This document shows positions 9,371 to 16,592 of a stretch of DNA of 64,000 nucleotides, piece by piece (position 1 is the first letter of the stretch; every line of letters begins with the position of its first letter). The stretch is from positions 7,254,001 through 7,318,000 of the forward strand of contig NZ_CP114283.1 in NCBI RefSeq assembly GCF_027107535.1, in the 5' to 3' direction. Origin of the DNA: Streptomyces aurantiacus. GTDB lineage: Bacteria; Actinomycetota; Actinomycetes; Streptomycetales; Streptomycetaceae. The translations under genes and the position numbers were made by a program. The notes below the pieces were generated by a model, which saw only the letters and a list, made by a program, of their open reading frames with translations, had not been told where the DNA came from and made no database searches.

Positions 9371-10222
9371 ATGGACGAGGCACAGGCACGGGACGTACTC
9401 GCCGAGGCGGGGGTCGGCGAGTACGCGGTGCTGCTCGCGCTGGGTGAGAACGCCGTCTTCGCAGCCGGTGACCTGGTGGTCAAGGTGGGCCGCGACGCCG
9501 AACTCCTCGACCGGGCGCGGTGGGAGCTGGCCGTCGCGCTCTGGCTCGCCGAGGCGGGGGTCCCCGCGGTGCGGCCCGCGGAGCCCGAGGCGCGGTTCGT
9601 GGCCGGTCACCCGGTGACGTTGTGGCACCGGATGCCCGATCCCGTACGGCCCGCCGAACCGCGTGATCTCGCCGAGCTGCTGCGGGTGGTGCACGCCCTG
9701 CCCTCCCCCGCCTTCGCGCTGCCTCGCCGCGAACTGCTGGGCGGGGTGGAGCGGTGGCTGCGGCTCGCGGGTGACGTGATCGACCCGGCGGACGCGGCGT
9801 TCCTCCGGGACCGGCGTGACGGCTTCGCCGCGGCCGCCGCCACACTCGTGCCGCGTCTGCCGCCCGGCCCGATCCACGGTGACGCGCTGCCCCGCAACGT
9901 GCACGTCGGCCCGGACGGCCCGGTGCTGGTCGACCTGGAGACGTTCTCCGCCGACCTGCGCGAGCACGACCTGGTCGTGATGGCCCTGTCCCGGGACCGG
10001 TACGGGCTGCCCGCCGAGGCGTACGACACGTTCACGGGGACGTACGGCTGGGACGTGCGCGAGTGGGAGGGCTGCGGGGTGCTGCGCGGGGCGCGCGAGA
10101 CGGCCAGCTGCGCCTGGGTCGCCCAGCACGCGCCGAGCAACCCGAAGGCCCTGGCGGAGTTCGAGCGCCGGGTGGCCTCCCTGCGGGACGGCGACGAAGC
10201 GGTCCGCTGGTACCCGTTCTGA
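9371..10222 (+). CDS. Aminoglycoside phosphotransferase family kinase
   Basis: A 283-residue APH/ChoK-fold protein. The kinase core is intact: PIHGDALPRNVHV (Brenner motif, catalytic Asp and Asn) near residues 172-184 and VLVDLETF (metal-binding Asp) near 190. The N-terminal lobe has VVKVGRDAELLDRARWE with the ATP-binding Lys. Members phosphorylate aminoglycosides, macrolides or unrelated small alcohols and amines, so the substrate is unknown. The ATG at 9371 is supported by GGAGGG at 9359-9364. The last 25 bases of the gene are repeated three more times immediately downstream. Confidence 0.88.
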   Translation: MDEAQARDVLAEAGVGEYAVLLALGENAVFAAGDLVVKVGRDAELLDRARWELAVALWLAEAGVPAVRPAEPEARFVAGHPVTLWHRMPDPVRPAEPRDLAELLRVVHALPSPAFALPRRELLGGVERWLRLAGDVIDPADAAFLRDRRDGFAAAAATLVPRLPPGPIHGDALPRNVHVGPDGPVLVDLETFSADLREHDLVVMALSRDRYGLPAEAYDTFTGTYGWDVREWEGCGVLRGARETASCAWVAQHAPSNPKALAEFERRVASLRDGDEAVRWYPF

Positions 10223-10294
10223 GCCGATCCGCCGGTACGCGCGCTGAGCCGACCTGCTGGTACGCGCGCTGAGCGGTCCGCCGGTACCCGTCCT
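10196..10294 (+). repeat. Four-unit 25-bp tandem repeat starting inside the kinase 3' end
   Basis: Units at 10196-10220, 10221-10245, 10246-10270 and 10271-10294 (the last is 24 bp). The first unit is the coding end of the kinase (EAVRWYPF, with the stop at 10220-10222). The others are diverged copies of it (consensus GAGCSGWCCGCYGGTACSCG plus YKCT) and lie in the untranslated region. Confidence 0.85.
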
Positions 10295-10347
10295 GCGGGT
10301 TCCACCGCACGTCCGATGGGTTGTCCGCGGGTGCCTCGTGGCTGATC

Positions 10348-10377
10348 GCGCGGTTCCCCGCGCCCCCTTCGGGGCGC
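10348..10377 (+). terminator. Reverse repeat copy and GC hairpin after the kinase
   Basis: Bases 10348-10366 are a reverse-complement copy of the repeat at 5904-6008. It overlaps a short hairpin, GCGCCCC / GGGGCGC, with a 4-base loop that could end kinase transcription. The stem is only 7 bp, so the terminator role is moderate. Confidence 0.45.
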
Positions 10378-10408
10378 CGCGCGACCGCGTTGGGCTTCGC
10401 CGGAGCCG

Positions 10409-10643
10409 CTGGTGCTGTGACCGCATAGGTTCGCCGGGGCGTTCAGGCTGCGGTGGCGAGGGGGGCGTCCGCTCCAGCGGACGCCCTTCTCTCTGCGGAT
10501 TCGGGCGCGTTCCTTGCGTTCGGCGGCCAGGACGCCTGGGTGGCGGGCGTTGGCGTTGCGCCACCTGAGGTAGGCGTGCAGGGCACCCCACATCCAACCG
10601 CCGCGACCACCAAACCGGCGAACCCGTGCGGTCACAGCACTAG
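10409..10643 (-). mobile_element. MITE-like element / decayed transposon with 29-bp terminal inverted repeats
   Basis: The left end (10409-10437, CTGGTGCTGTGACCGCATAG and then GTTCGCCGG) and the reverse complement of the right end (10615-10643) match at 26 of 29 bases. Between them, the minus strand still encodes a basic transposase-tail-like peptide without a start (YLRWRNANARHPGVLAAE, then RKERARIRREKG). This pattern resembles C-termini of DDE transposases that I recall from Streptomyces; the exact IS family is not certain. The TA inside the right end would fit TA-target insertion as in IS630-type elements. At 235 bp it cannot move by itself. Its right terminal CTAG supplies the stop codon of the next gene. 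Confidence 0.7.
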
Positions 10644-11203
10644 ACGATGGTGCAGGTTCGGGCGTCGTAGCTGGCCTTCCGGTCGTTGCCGTCGGCGTCG
10701 GCGAAGTGGTAGACCCCGTTGACACGTGAGATCGCGATGTCCCTGTACCGGCCGTCGTACTTGTCGACCGTCCCGTCGCCGTCCGTGTCCTTGAGTCGCT
10801 TGCCCGCGGCGGCCCAGGTGTTCTTCCCTACCGAGCCATCGGCGTCAATGGGGCTCATGTAGTTGGCCTGCCACGAATATGTGGCAAGGGTGGTGTTGTG
10901 GCCGAAGTAGCCGTCGATCTGGTCCCTGTGCCCGGTGGAAGAATCCGCCCAGAAGACGATCTTCTGCCACAGGCACGTGGCATTGGAATTCCGGTTGTAG
11001 CCCCCGAACTCGGCGACGATGCCCTCGTCGGTCCAGTCGTCCGTGAAGACTCCGGCGCCCTGGATGTAGGTGTTGCCGTTGTAGGAGTTGGACGCCGAGG
11101 CGGGAGTGGTCATGGAGGCACTGATGCCAAGGGCGAGGAGTGTGGCGGTCAGGGGAACCGCGGTCTTGCGCAGGACGCTGCGGATCTTGCTGGAGGAAGC
11201 CAT
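10640..11203 (-). CDS. Secreted peptidoglycan-binding domain protein
   Basis: A 187-residue exported protein. It has a Sec signal (basic SSKIRSVLRKT, a hydrophobic core, cleavage near ASA about residue 37). Its C-terminal half contains a PG_binding_1-like repeat: QIDGYFGHNTTLATYSW, then DADGSVGKNTWAAAGKRL, followed by an acidic DTDGDGTVDKYDG segment. Such domains bind cell-wall peptidoglycan or form part of small secreted wall proteins. The ATG at 11201-11203 has GGAGA just upstream; a TTG 15 bases earlier is an alternative. The stop TAG is formed by the CTAG terminus of the adjoining mobile element, so the natural C-terminus may have been changed by the insertion. Confidence 0.8.
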   Translation of the reverse strand: MASSSKIRSVLRKTAVPLTATLLALGISASMTTPASASNSYNGNTYIQGAGVFTDDWTDEGIVAEFGGYNRNSNATCLWQKIVFWADSSTGHRDQIDGYFGHNTTLATYSWQANYMSPIDADGSVGKNTWAAAGKRLKDTDGDGTVDKYDGRYRDIAISRVNGVYHFADADGNDRKASYDARTCTIV

Positions 11204-11470
11204 GGGTCTCCGGATCAAAAGAGCAGGCCAATGGGCTTGCTCGGACGGATGAAGCCGAGTTGGTCTACGACCTCGGCAGGAGATAAGAGGCTTTTGTTGT
11301 GGTCGCTGTCAGCCCCGTACGACGGGACAGTAGCCCGGTCGGGTCGCTGAGTGTGTCGGTCGTTTGCCCCACAAGTGACTTATGACGAGAGGCCGTTGCT
11401 CAACTGCCTGGGCACGGCAACCGAGACGGACGGCGGCTCCGGACCCCGCGTTCCCCCCTGGAGGGGAGCA
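11204..11470. other. Upstream region of secreted protein gene, no gene
   Basis: This 267-bp stretch should carry the promoter of the secreted peptidoglycan-binding protein. I see no convincing coding frame, repeat or operator in it. Confidence 0.4.
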
Positions 11471-11801
11471 TCACGGCAGGCCGCCAAAGCACGAAGGACC
11501 AGATCGGTGATCTGGTCCTTCGTGTTGCAGGTTGCACGGGCCATGCGGGTTGCGCGGGTTATACGTGTGGGAGTTCCTCGGCGCCCACCAGCGGGGCGTG
11601 GCCTGTGCGGTGACTCGCTGGATGGCCTTGATGGCGAGGTCGGGGCGGTCGACGTGGTCGTCGTGGCCGGTTCCGGCGGCGGTGCTGATCCTGCCGCGGC
11701 CGGAGAGCTCGCGCCACTCGTGCCGGCCGTCGGTCCGCATCTGCTCCAGGGCGGGCCCGTAGTCGGGGACCTCGGAGTGCTGGTGCGCACACGGACGGGC
11801 T
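11471..11801 (-). pseudogene. C-terminal fragment of an unidentified gene
   Basis: The minus strand from about 11801 to 11600 reads with a strong Streptomyces third-position GC bias (DYGPALEQMRTDGRHEWREL, then SGRGRISTAAG and DLAIKAIQRVTA) but has no plausible start codon. It runs into lower-quality sequence before the stop at 11471. The upstream part appears to be replaced by the repeat at 11836-11895. I do not recognise the protein. It is best read as the remnant of a gene cut by a mobile element. Confidence 0.4.
11490..11524. terminator. Perfect 16-bp hairpin
   Basis: Arms 11490-11505 (CACGAAGGACCAGATC) and 11509-11524 with a 3-base loop (ggt) form a perfect stem. It lies inside the decayed region and looks like an intrinsic terminator left over from an earlier gene order. 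Confidence 0.65.
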
Positions 11802-11835
11802 CAGCCACCGCGCCTCCAGCGGTCGGACCGGACGT

Positions 11836-11895
11836 CACCCCACGTCCAACCGCCGCGACCGGCAAACCGGCGAACCCATGCGGTCCCAGCACTAG
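11836..11895 (-). repeat. Second copy of the mobile-element right end
   Basis: This 60-bp stretch matches 10584-10643 without gaps at 55 of 60 positions and ends in the same GCACTAG. No matching left end was found upstream, so it is a solo or truncated copy. As in the first copy, the terminal CTAG provides the stop codon (11892-11894) of the neighbouring minus-strand gene, here the LysR regulator. Confidence 0.8.
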
Positions 11896-12788
11896 CCGCG
11901 GATCGTTCCGGCCGCCCGGTGCAGTTCGGCCAGCACCGTGCGGACGGCCCTGCGGGCCGTGCGCTCGGGGCGGTGCAGCGCGTCGATGTGCCGGCGGGCC
12001 CGCACACCGCTGAGCGGCTTGAGGACCAGCGCGGGATGCGGGCGCATCGTCCAGCGGGGCATCAGGGCGAGGCCGCCGCCGGCGGCGACGGCCTCGGCGA
12101 CCACGGCGAACTCGTTGATGCGGTGGGCGAGACGCAGCGGACGGCCCGCGGCCGTGGCGATGGCGTCGATGGTGGCCACGACGGGGAAGCCGTCGTGCGC
12201 CGTGATCCAGGGCTGGTCGGCCACGTCGCGCGGGGTGAGCCGCCGTTTCACGGCCAGCGGGTGGTCGGCGGGCATGGCCACGTCGAGCGGTTCGCGCAGC
12301 AGCGTCGTGGCGGTGACGGTGGGCGGCCACCCCGGGGTGTGTTCGAGGCGATGGGCGAGGACGAGGTCGTACTCCCTGGTCAGCGGCGGGAAGTCGTCCT
12401 GCGTCACGTCAGCGTCGGCGAGGGACAGCCGGGGCCCGCCGGGTGCGGCCAGCGCCCGCAGCAGCAGGGGGAAGAACGCCGACGCCGCGCTGTGGAAGGC
12501 CGCCACCGACACCTCGCCCTCCGGCCGGTCCACGAACTCCGCGACGGTGTGCCGCGCCCGCTCCAGCGCCGTCTCGACCTCGATCGCGGCCCCTGCCAGC
12601 GCCTGCCCGGCGTCCGTGAGGGCCAGCCGCCGTCCCACGCGCTCGGTGAGTGGTACGGGAATCGCGCGCTGCAACAGCCGCAATTGCTGGGAGATCGCCG
12701 AAGGCGTGACCAGCAGCGCCTCGGCGACCGCCGTGACGCTGCCCAGTTCGCCGAGCTCGCGCAGGATCCTCAGCTGTCGTTCGTCCAT
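11892..12788 (-). CDS. LysR family transcriptional regulator
   Basis: A 298-residue regulator. The N-terminal winged helix-turn-helix (residues 1-60) reads QLRILRELGELGSVTAVAEA, then TPSAISQQLRLLQRA. The effector-binding domain follows (about 90-290). LysR proteins bind T-N11-A type sites and usually control the gene transcribed divergently, here the EamA exporter with a 115-bp shared region. The stop codon is the TAG at the end of the adjacent repeat, so the last residues may not be ancestral, although the length is normal for the family. Confidence 0.93.
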   Translation of the reverse strand: MDERQLRILRELGELGSVTAVAEALLVTPSAISQQLRLLQRAIPVPLTERVGRRLALTDAGQALAGAAIEVETALERARHTVAEFVDRPEGEVSVAAFHSAASAFFPLLLRALAAPGGPRLSLADADVTQDDFPPLTREYDLVLAHRLEHTPGWPPTVTATTLLREPLDVAMPADHPLAVKRRLTPRDVADQPWITAHDGFPVVATIDAIATAAGRPLRLAHRINEFAVVAEAVAAGGGLALMPRWTMRPHPALVLKPLSGVRARRHIDALHRPERTARRAVRTVLAELHRAAGTIRG

Positions 12789-12903
12789 GTTCTCGGCCTC
12801 GGGATCGCCTTGGGTCCGGCACGGCAGTCGATGTAGTGATGCTAAAGGATCGTTTAAGAAGTTGGCTCTGGGCTTCAGGGACGGTGGAGGGCAGGGTGAG
12901 CGC
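12789..12903. promoter_or_regulatory. LysR / EamA divergent promoter region
   Basis: This 115-bp gap between the LysR start and the EamA start is the expected LysR binding region. It holds an AT-rich segment around 12838-12862 (GCTAAAGGATCGTTTAAG) with an imperfect CTAAA / TTTAAG dyad that could be the operator. Confidence 0.45.
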
Positions 12904-13908
12904 GTGCCTGATGCCCGCCGTACCGATGCGGTACTTCTCCTTGTCGCCCTCGTCTGGGGTTCCAGCTATCTCTCGGCCCAGACGGCGACCGCCGTGCTGC
13001 CCGTCCTGGTGGTGCTGTTCGCGCGGTACGCCCTGTCCGCGCTCGCCTGTGCCGGGCTGGTCGCCGCCGACCGCGGGTCCGGTCCGTGGACCCGCGACGA
13101 GATCCGGATCGGTCTTCCCCTGGGAGTCACCCAGGCGGCCGTCCTGGTCGTGGAGACGTACGGTGTCGCGCACACGAGCGCCGCCAACGCGGGACTCATC
13201 ATCAGCCTGACCATCGTGATCACCCCTCTTCTGGACCGCGGCGGCGGCCGCGGCGGCCTGCCCCCGGCCTTCTACGCGGCCGCCGGCGTGTGTCTGCTGG
13301 CCGTCGGTCTCCTCATGTCGGGCAACGGCTTCCACGCGCCCCGGCTCGGCGACCTGCTGATGCTCGGCGCCGCGGTGATACGCGCGGGGCATGTCGCGCT
13401 GGTCGGCCGGCTCACGGCGGGCCGTGCGATCCGGCCGCTTCGGCTGACCACGGTGCAGACCCTCGTCGGGACGGGGCTGTTCCTGGTGCCCGCGGCCGGC
13501 GAACTGCCCACGCTCGTCCACGTCGGCGCGGCGGGCTGGGCGCAGCTGCTCTATCTCGCGCTGTTCTGCAGCGTGTTCGCCTTCCTCGCGCAGACCTGGG
13601 CCGTGCAGCGCACCTCGGCCAGCCGGGCCAGCCTCCTGCTGGGGACCGAGCCGATCTGGGCCGCGGCCATCGGAATCGGCCTCGCCGGCGAGCACTTCAC
13701 GCCGCTGACCGGTCTCGGAGCGGCCCTGATGGTCGCCGGAACGTACTGGGGCCAGTCCGTGGAACGCGCCCACCGGGCCGCCGTCCGCACCAAGGCGCCG
13801 GGAACCGCGCGACCGGCCACGAACGACCCGCCGAGCAGGACCGACTCCCTGGAGGACACCCCGTGCCCGCCCACGACGACCACGCCCACGACACCTACGA
13901 GCGTCTGA
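12904..13908 (+). CDS. EamA (DMT) family membrane exporter
   Basis: A 334-residue drug/metabolite transporter with ten predicted helices in two EamA repeats. The first repeat begins LVALVWGSSYLSAQTATAV near residue 14; the second ends with TSASRASLLLGTEPIWAAA and GAALMVAGTYWG. A basic, Pro-rich tail follows. The GTG at 12904 is chosen because it directly precedes the first helix and has GGAGGG at 12886-12891 and GGGTGAG just upstream. The family exports amino acids or other metabolites; the substrate is unknown. The divergent LysR is the likely regulator. The 3' end overlaps the next gene by 46 bp. Confidence 0.88.
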   Translation: MPDARRTDAVLLLVALVWGSSYLSAQTATAVLPVLVVLFARYALSALACAGLVAADRGSGPWTRDEIRIGLPLGVTQAAVLVVETYGVAHTSAANAGLIISLTIVITPLLDRGGGRGGLPPAFYAAAGVCLLAVGLLMSGNGFHAPRLGDLLMLGAAVIRAGHVALVGRLTAGRAIRPLRLTTVQTLVGTGLFLVPAAGELPTLVHVGAAGWAQLLYLALFCSVFAFLAQTWAVQRTSASRASLLLGTEPIWAAAIGIGLAGEHFTPLTGLGAALMVAGTYWGQSVERAHRAAVRTKAPGTARPATNDPPSRTDSLEDTPCPPTTTTPTTPTSV

Positions 13909-14375
13909 TCAGCCTGCTGGACAGCTCGTCCGTCGACTACGAACTCATCGACCACGAGCCGGAGGGCAGCACCGAGGCCGTCTGCGCGCTGCGCGGTCAC
14001 CCGGCGTCCGAGGCCGCGAAGTGCATCGTCCTGCGGGTCAAGGTCGACCGCAGAACCACCCGCAACGTCCTCGCGGTCGTCCCCGGGGACCGGCGCGTGG
14101 ACCTCGACGCCGTCCGGACGCTCTACGCCGCCCGCTACGCCGGGTTCAGCGACGCGGCCACCGCGGAGCGGCTCGCCCGCTCCGTGCCCGGCACCGTCCT
14201 GCCGTTCAGCTTCGACGCGGACCTCGAAGTCGTCGCGGACCCGGACGTCGTGTCCCGGCCGCGCCTCTACTTCAACGCGGCCCGTCTCGACCGCTCCCTG
14301 GTCGTCTCGGGTGCCGACTACGCCCGGCTGGCCGGGCCGCGCGTCGAGCGCATCGCGAGCCCCGCCGCCGCCTGA
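13863..14375 (+). CDS. YbaK/EbsC family aminoacyl-tRNA deacylase
   Basis: A 170-residue YbaK-domain protein. The visible motifs are YERLISLLDSSSVDYELIDH, then EAAKCIVLRVK, VVPGDRRVDLDAVR and PFSFDADLEVVAD. YbaK-type proteins remove wrongly attached amino acids from tRNA, classically Cys from tRNA-Pro. The conserved Lys of the active site is the K of AAKCIVLRVK. Translation starts at a GTG with GGAGG at 13851-13855, inside the end of the EamA gene, so the two genes are coupled. Confidence 0.87.
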   Translation: MPAHDDHAHDTYERLISLLDSSSVDYELIDHEPEGSTEAVCALRGHPASEAAKCIVLRVKVDRRTTRNVLAVVPGDRRVDLDAVRTLYAARYAGFSDAATAERLARSVPGTVLPFSFDADLEVVADPDVVSRPRLYFNAARLDRSLVVSGADYARLAGPRVERIASPAAA

Positions 14376-14390
14376 CGGAGGAGGCCCGGC

Positions 14391-15113
14391 TCAGACCCGC
14401 TCGTCCGCCAGGTCCCGCACCGGCCAGGTCCCGTCCACCACGGCCGCCGCGTCCCCCTTGCGGCGCAGGAAGCTCTGGAAGTCGGCGGCCCATTGCGCGT
14501 ACCACTCGATCTGGCGGCGGTGCAGTTCCGCCGGGCCGAGGACGGCCACCTTGGGGTGGCGGGCGGCTATCGCGGCGGCCAGCCGGGCCGCGGCCAGGGC
14601 GTCCGCCGAGGCGTCGTGGGCCGCTTCGAGCCGGACGCCGTACTCCGAGCAGACCGCTTCGAGGTTCCTCTTGCCGCGGCGGTAGCGGTCCACGGAGCGG
14701 TCGATGGTGTACGGGTCGATGACCGGCGCGGGGTCGGTGCCGCCGAGCCGCTCGCGCAGTGACGGCAGTCCGTACCGCCGCAGTTCGGCGGAGAGCAGGG
14801 TCAGGTCGAAGGCCGCGTTGTACGCCACGACCGGGACGCCCGTCTGCCAGTACGAGACGAGCACCGAGGCGATCGCGTCCGCCACCTGGTCGGCGGGCCT
14901 GCCCTCGGCCGCCGCTCTCTCGTTGCTGATCCCGTGCACCGCCACCGCGTCCGCCGGGATCTCCACCCCCGGATCGGCGAGCCACTCCCGGTGCCCGGCC
15001 GGCTCTCCGCCCCGGACCTCTATCACCGCTCCGGTGACGATGCGCGCCTCGCGCGGATCAGTCCCCGTCGTCTCCAGGTCGAAGCCGACCAGCAGCTCCC
15101 CGTGCCAGCCCAT
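14391..15113 (-). CDS. DEDDh 3'-5' exonuclease (DnaQ-like)
   Basis: A 240-residue RNase T/DnaQ-fold exonuclease. The four acidic residues and the His are in place: GFDLETTGTDP (Exo I, Asp and Glu) near residue 10, AYNAAFDLTLL (Exo II) near 100, and HDASADALAAARL (Exo III, His and Asp) near 170. It removes nucleotides from 3' ends of DNA or RNA, as polymerase proofreading subunits or repair exonucleases do. The start at 15113 (MGWHGELLVGFDLE) has AAGGGGG upstream; longer in-frame starts would add an unrelated Arg-rich stretch. It is convergent with the YbaK gene. Confidence 0.92.
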   Translation of the reverse strand: MGWHGELLVGFDLETTGTDPREARIVTGAVIEVRGGEPAGHREWLADPGVEIPADAVAVHGISNERAAAEGRPADQVADAIASVLVSYWQTGVPVVAYNAAFDLTLLSAELRRYGLPSLRERLGGTDPAPVIDPYTIDRSVDRYRRGKRNLEAVCSEYGVRLEAAHDASADALAAARLAAAIAARHPKVAVLGPAELHRRQIEWYAQWAADFQSFLRRKGDAAAVVDGTWPVRDLADERV

Positions 15114-15257
15114 GCCGGCCCCCTTCTTCGTGGTGCGTTCCCCCAGTGATCTCCACGATCCCATGGGCCACTGACAATCCGAGGACCGCATTCCGCTTCG
15201 TGGCGGCCGCACGCCCGGGAAGCCCGCGGCGGACGCGTGGGACGCGGTCGCGGAAGG

Positions 15258-16490
15258 TCAGGACACAGGCCGCGAATCCGCCCAGGCCACCTCGAACTCC
15301 TCGCGGTACGTCCCGAAAAGACCTTCTTCACCGGCCGTGTCCGGCTTGAGCACTCGCCCTCCACCCCGCAGCACGAGCACGGGCGCCTCCATCCCGCGCG
15401 TCCGGCGCAGGTACGACTGCACGACCGCGACCCCGTCCGAGCCGTCCCCGTCCACGAGGTACGCCGTGAAGCGGGGCGTCTCGTCGTAGACCTGGATCTC
15501 GAAGGCCCCGGGGTCGCGCAGCCGGGCCCGGACCCGGCGCATGTGCAGGATGTTCATCTCGACAGAACGGCTCAACTCGCCCCGCTTGATACCGAGTTCA
15601 CGCTCACGCCGCTTCACCGCGCTGGACGCCGGGTTGAGGAACAGCAGCCGCGTCCGGCAGCCGGACTCGGCCAGCCGCACGAGCCGTCGCCCCGAGAAGT
15701 TCTGCACGAGGAGGTTCAGGCCGATGCCGGTCGCGTCGAGGCGGCGGGCCCCGCCGAACAGGTCCTCGGCGGGGAACTGCCGCAGCAGCCGCACCCGGTC
15801 CGAGTGCACGCCCACCACGTCCGCGTACCGGTCACCGACCAGTTCCTCGACGGCGTCGACGGGCAGCCGGCGCGCGGACGGTACGTCACTGCCCGCGCCG
15901 AGTATCTCCAGGAGCTTGGCGGAGGCGCGCTCCGCCTGTCCGAGGACGGCCTCCGACAGGGCCCTGTTCCGCGAGACGACGTTACGGGTGACTTCCAGTT
16001 CGTCCAGGGCGAGTTCGACGTCCCGGCGCTCGTCGAAGTACGGCTCGAAGCACGGCCAGTGCTGCACCATCAGTTCGCGCAGCTGCGGCAACGTGAGGAA
16101 GCTCAGGACGTTGTCGTCGGCGGGGTCGAGCAAGTAGCCCTTGCGGCGGCTGACTTCGCGTACGGCGACAGCGCGCTGGACCCATTCCTGGCCGGCGGGC
16201 CCGGCGGCGGCGACCACCCAGTCGTCCTCGCCGTGAACGGGTTCGTAGATCGGACGCAGAACAGCGGCCACGACCGCGCGCAGCCGCTGTTCGACGAGAT
16301 TCAGCCAGATGTAGGCGCGCCCGGCTCGCTGAGCGCGCGTACGCACCTCACGCCAGGCGTCGGTGCCCCAGTCCAGCTCCGCGCCGATCTCCATCGGCCG
16401 CGCGAGGGACACCGCTCCGGGTGGGGCATCCGTGGAGCTCCCCTCGTGACCGCCGTCACCAGGGGGCAGCTCCAGCCCTCCGGACCCCAC
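15258..16490 (-). CDS. SAV2148 family HEPN domain protein
   Basis: A protein of about 410 residues that I recognise as the SAV2148 family, which is highly conserved in Streptomyces. Conserved segments include RTRAQRAGRAYIWLNLVEQR, EPVHGEDDWVVAAAGPAGQE, VSRRKGYLLDPADDNVLSFL and VQNFSGRRLVRLAESGCR. HEPN domains are often RNases or nucleotide-binding helical domains in toxin and stress systems, but no function has been shown for this family that I can cite. The start is uncertain: GTG at 16490 or 16496, both after GGAAGG, or further upstream near 16532. It has no partner gene nearby. Confidence 0.85.
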   Translation of the reverse strand: MGSGGLELPPGDGGHEGSSTDAPPGAVSLARPMEIGAELDWGTDAWREVRTRAQRAGRAYIWLNLVEQRLRAVVAAVLRPIYEPVHGEDDWVVAAAGPAGQEWVQRAVAVREVSRRKGYLLDPADDNVLSFLTLPQLRELMVQHWPCFEPYFDERRDVELALDELEVTRNVVSRNRALSEAVLGQAERASAKLLEILGAGSDVPSARRLPVDAVEELVGDRYADVVGVHSDRVRLLRQFPAEDLFGGARRLDATGIGLNLLVQNFSGRRLVRLAESGCRTRLLFLNPASSAVKRRERELGIKRGELSRSVEMNILHMRRVRARLRDPGAFEIQVYDETPRFTAYLVDGDGSDGVAVVQSYLRRTRGMEAPVLVLRGGGRVLKPDTAGEEGLFGTYREEFEVAWADSRPVS

Positions 16491-16592
16491 CCGCACACCG
16501 CCTTCCGCTCCCCCGAGCACTCCCCCGGCCAACGATCAAGGAAGGGTACTCCGGGAGCGGCGAGCGGTGCAGCCGGATGGACAGGTCGTTTC

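Noticed and set aside
10196..10294. Possible CRISPR array
   Set aside because: The 25-bp units are contiguous without spacers and the first is part of a coding gene.
10338..10568. Small plus-strand gene between the kinase and the mobile element
   Set aside because: It runs through the reversed repeat and the element's terminal repeat, and has no ribosome site or homologous motif.
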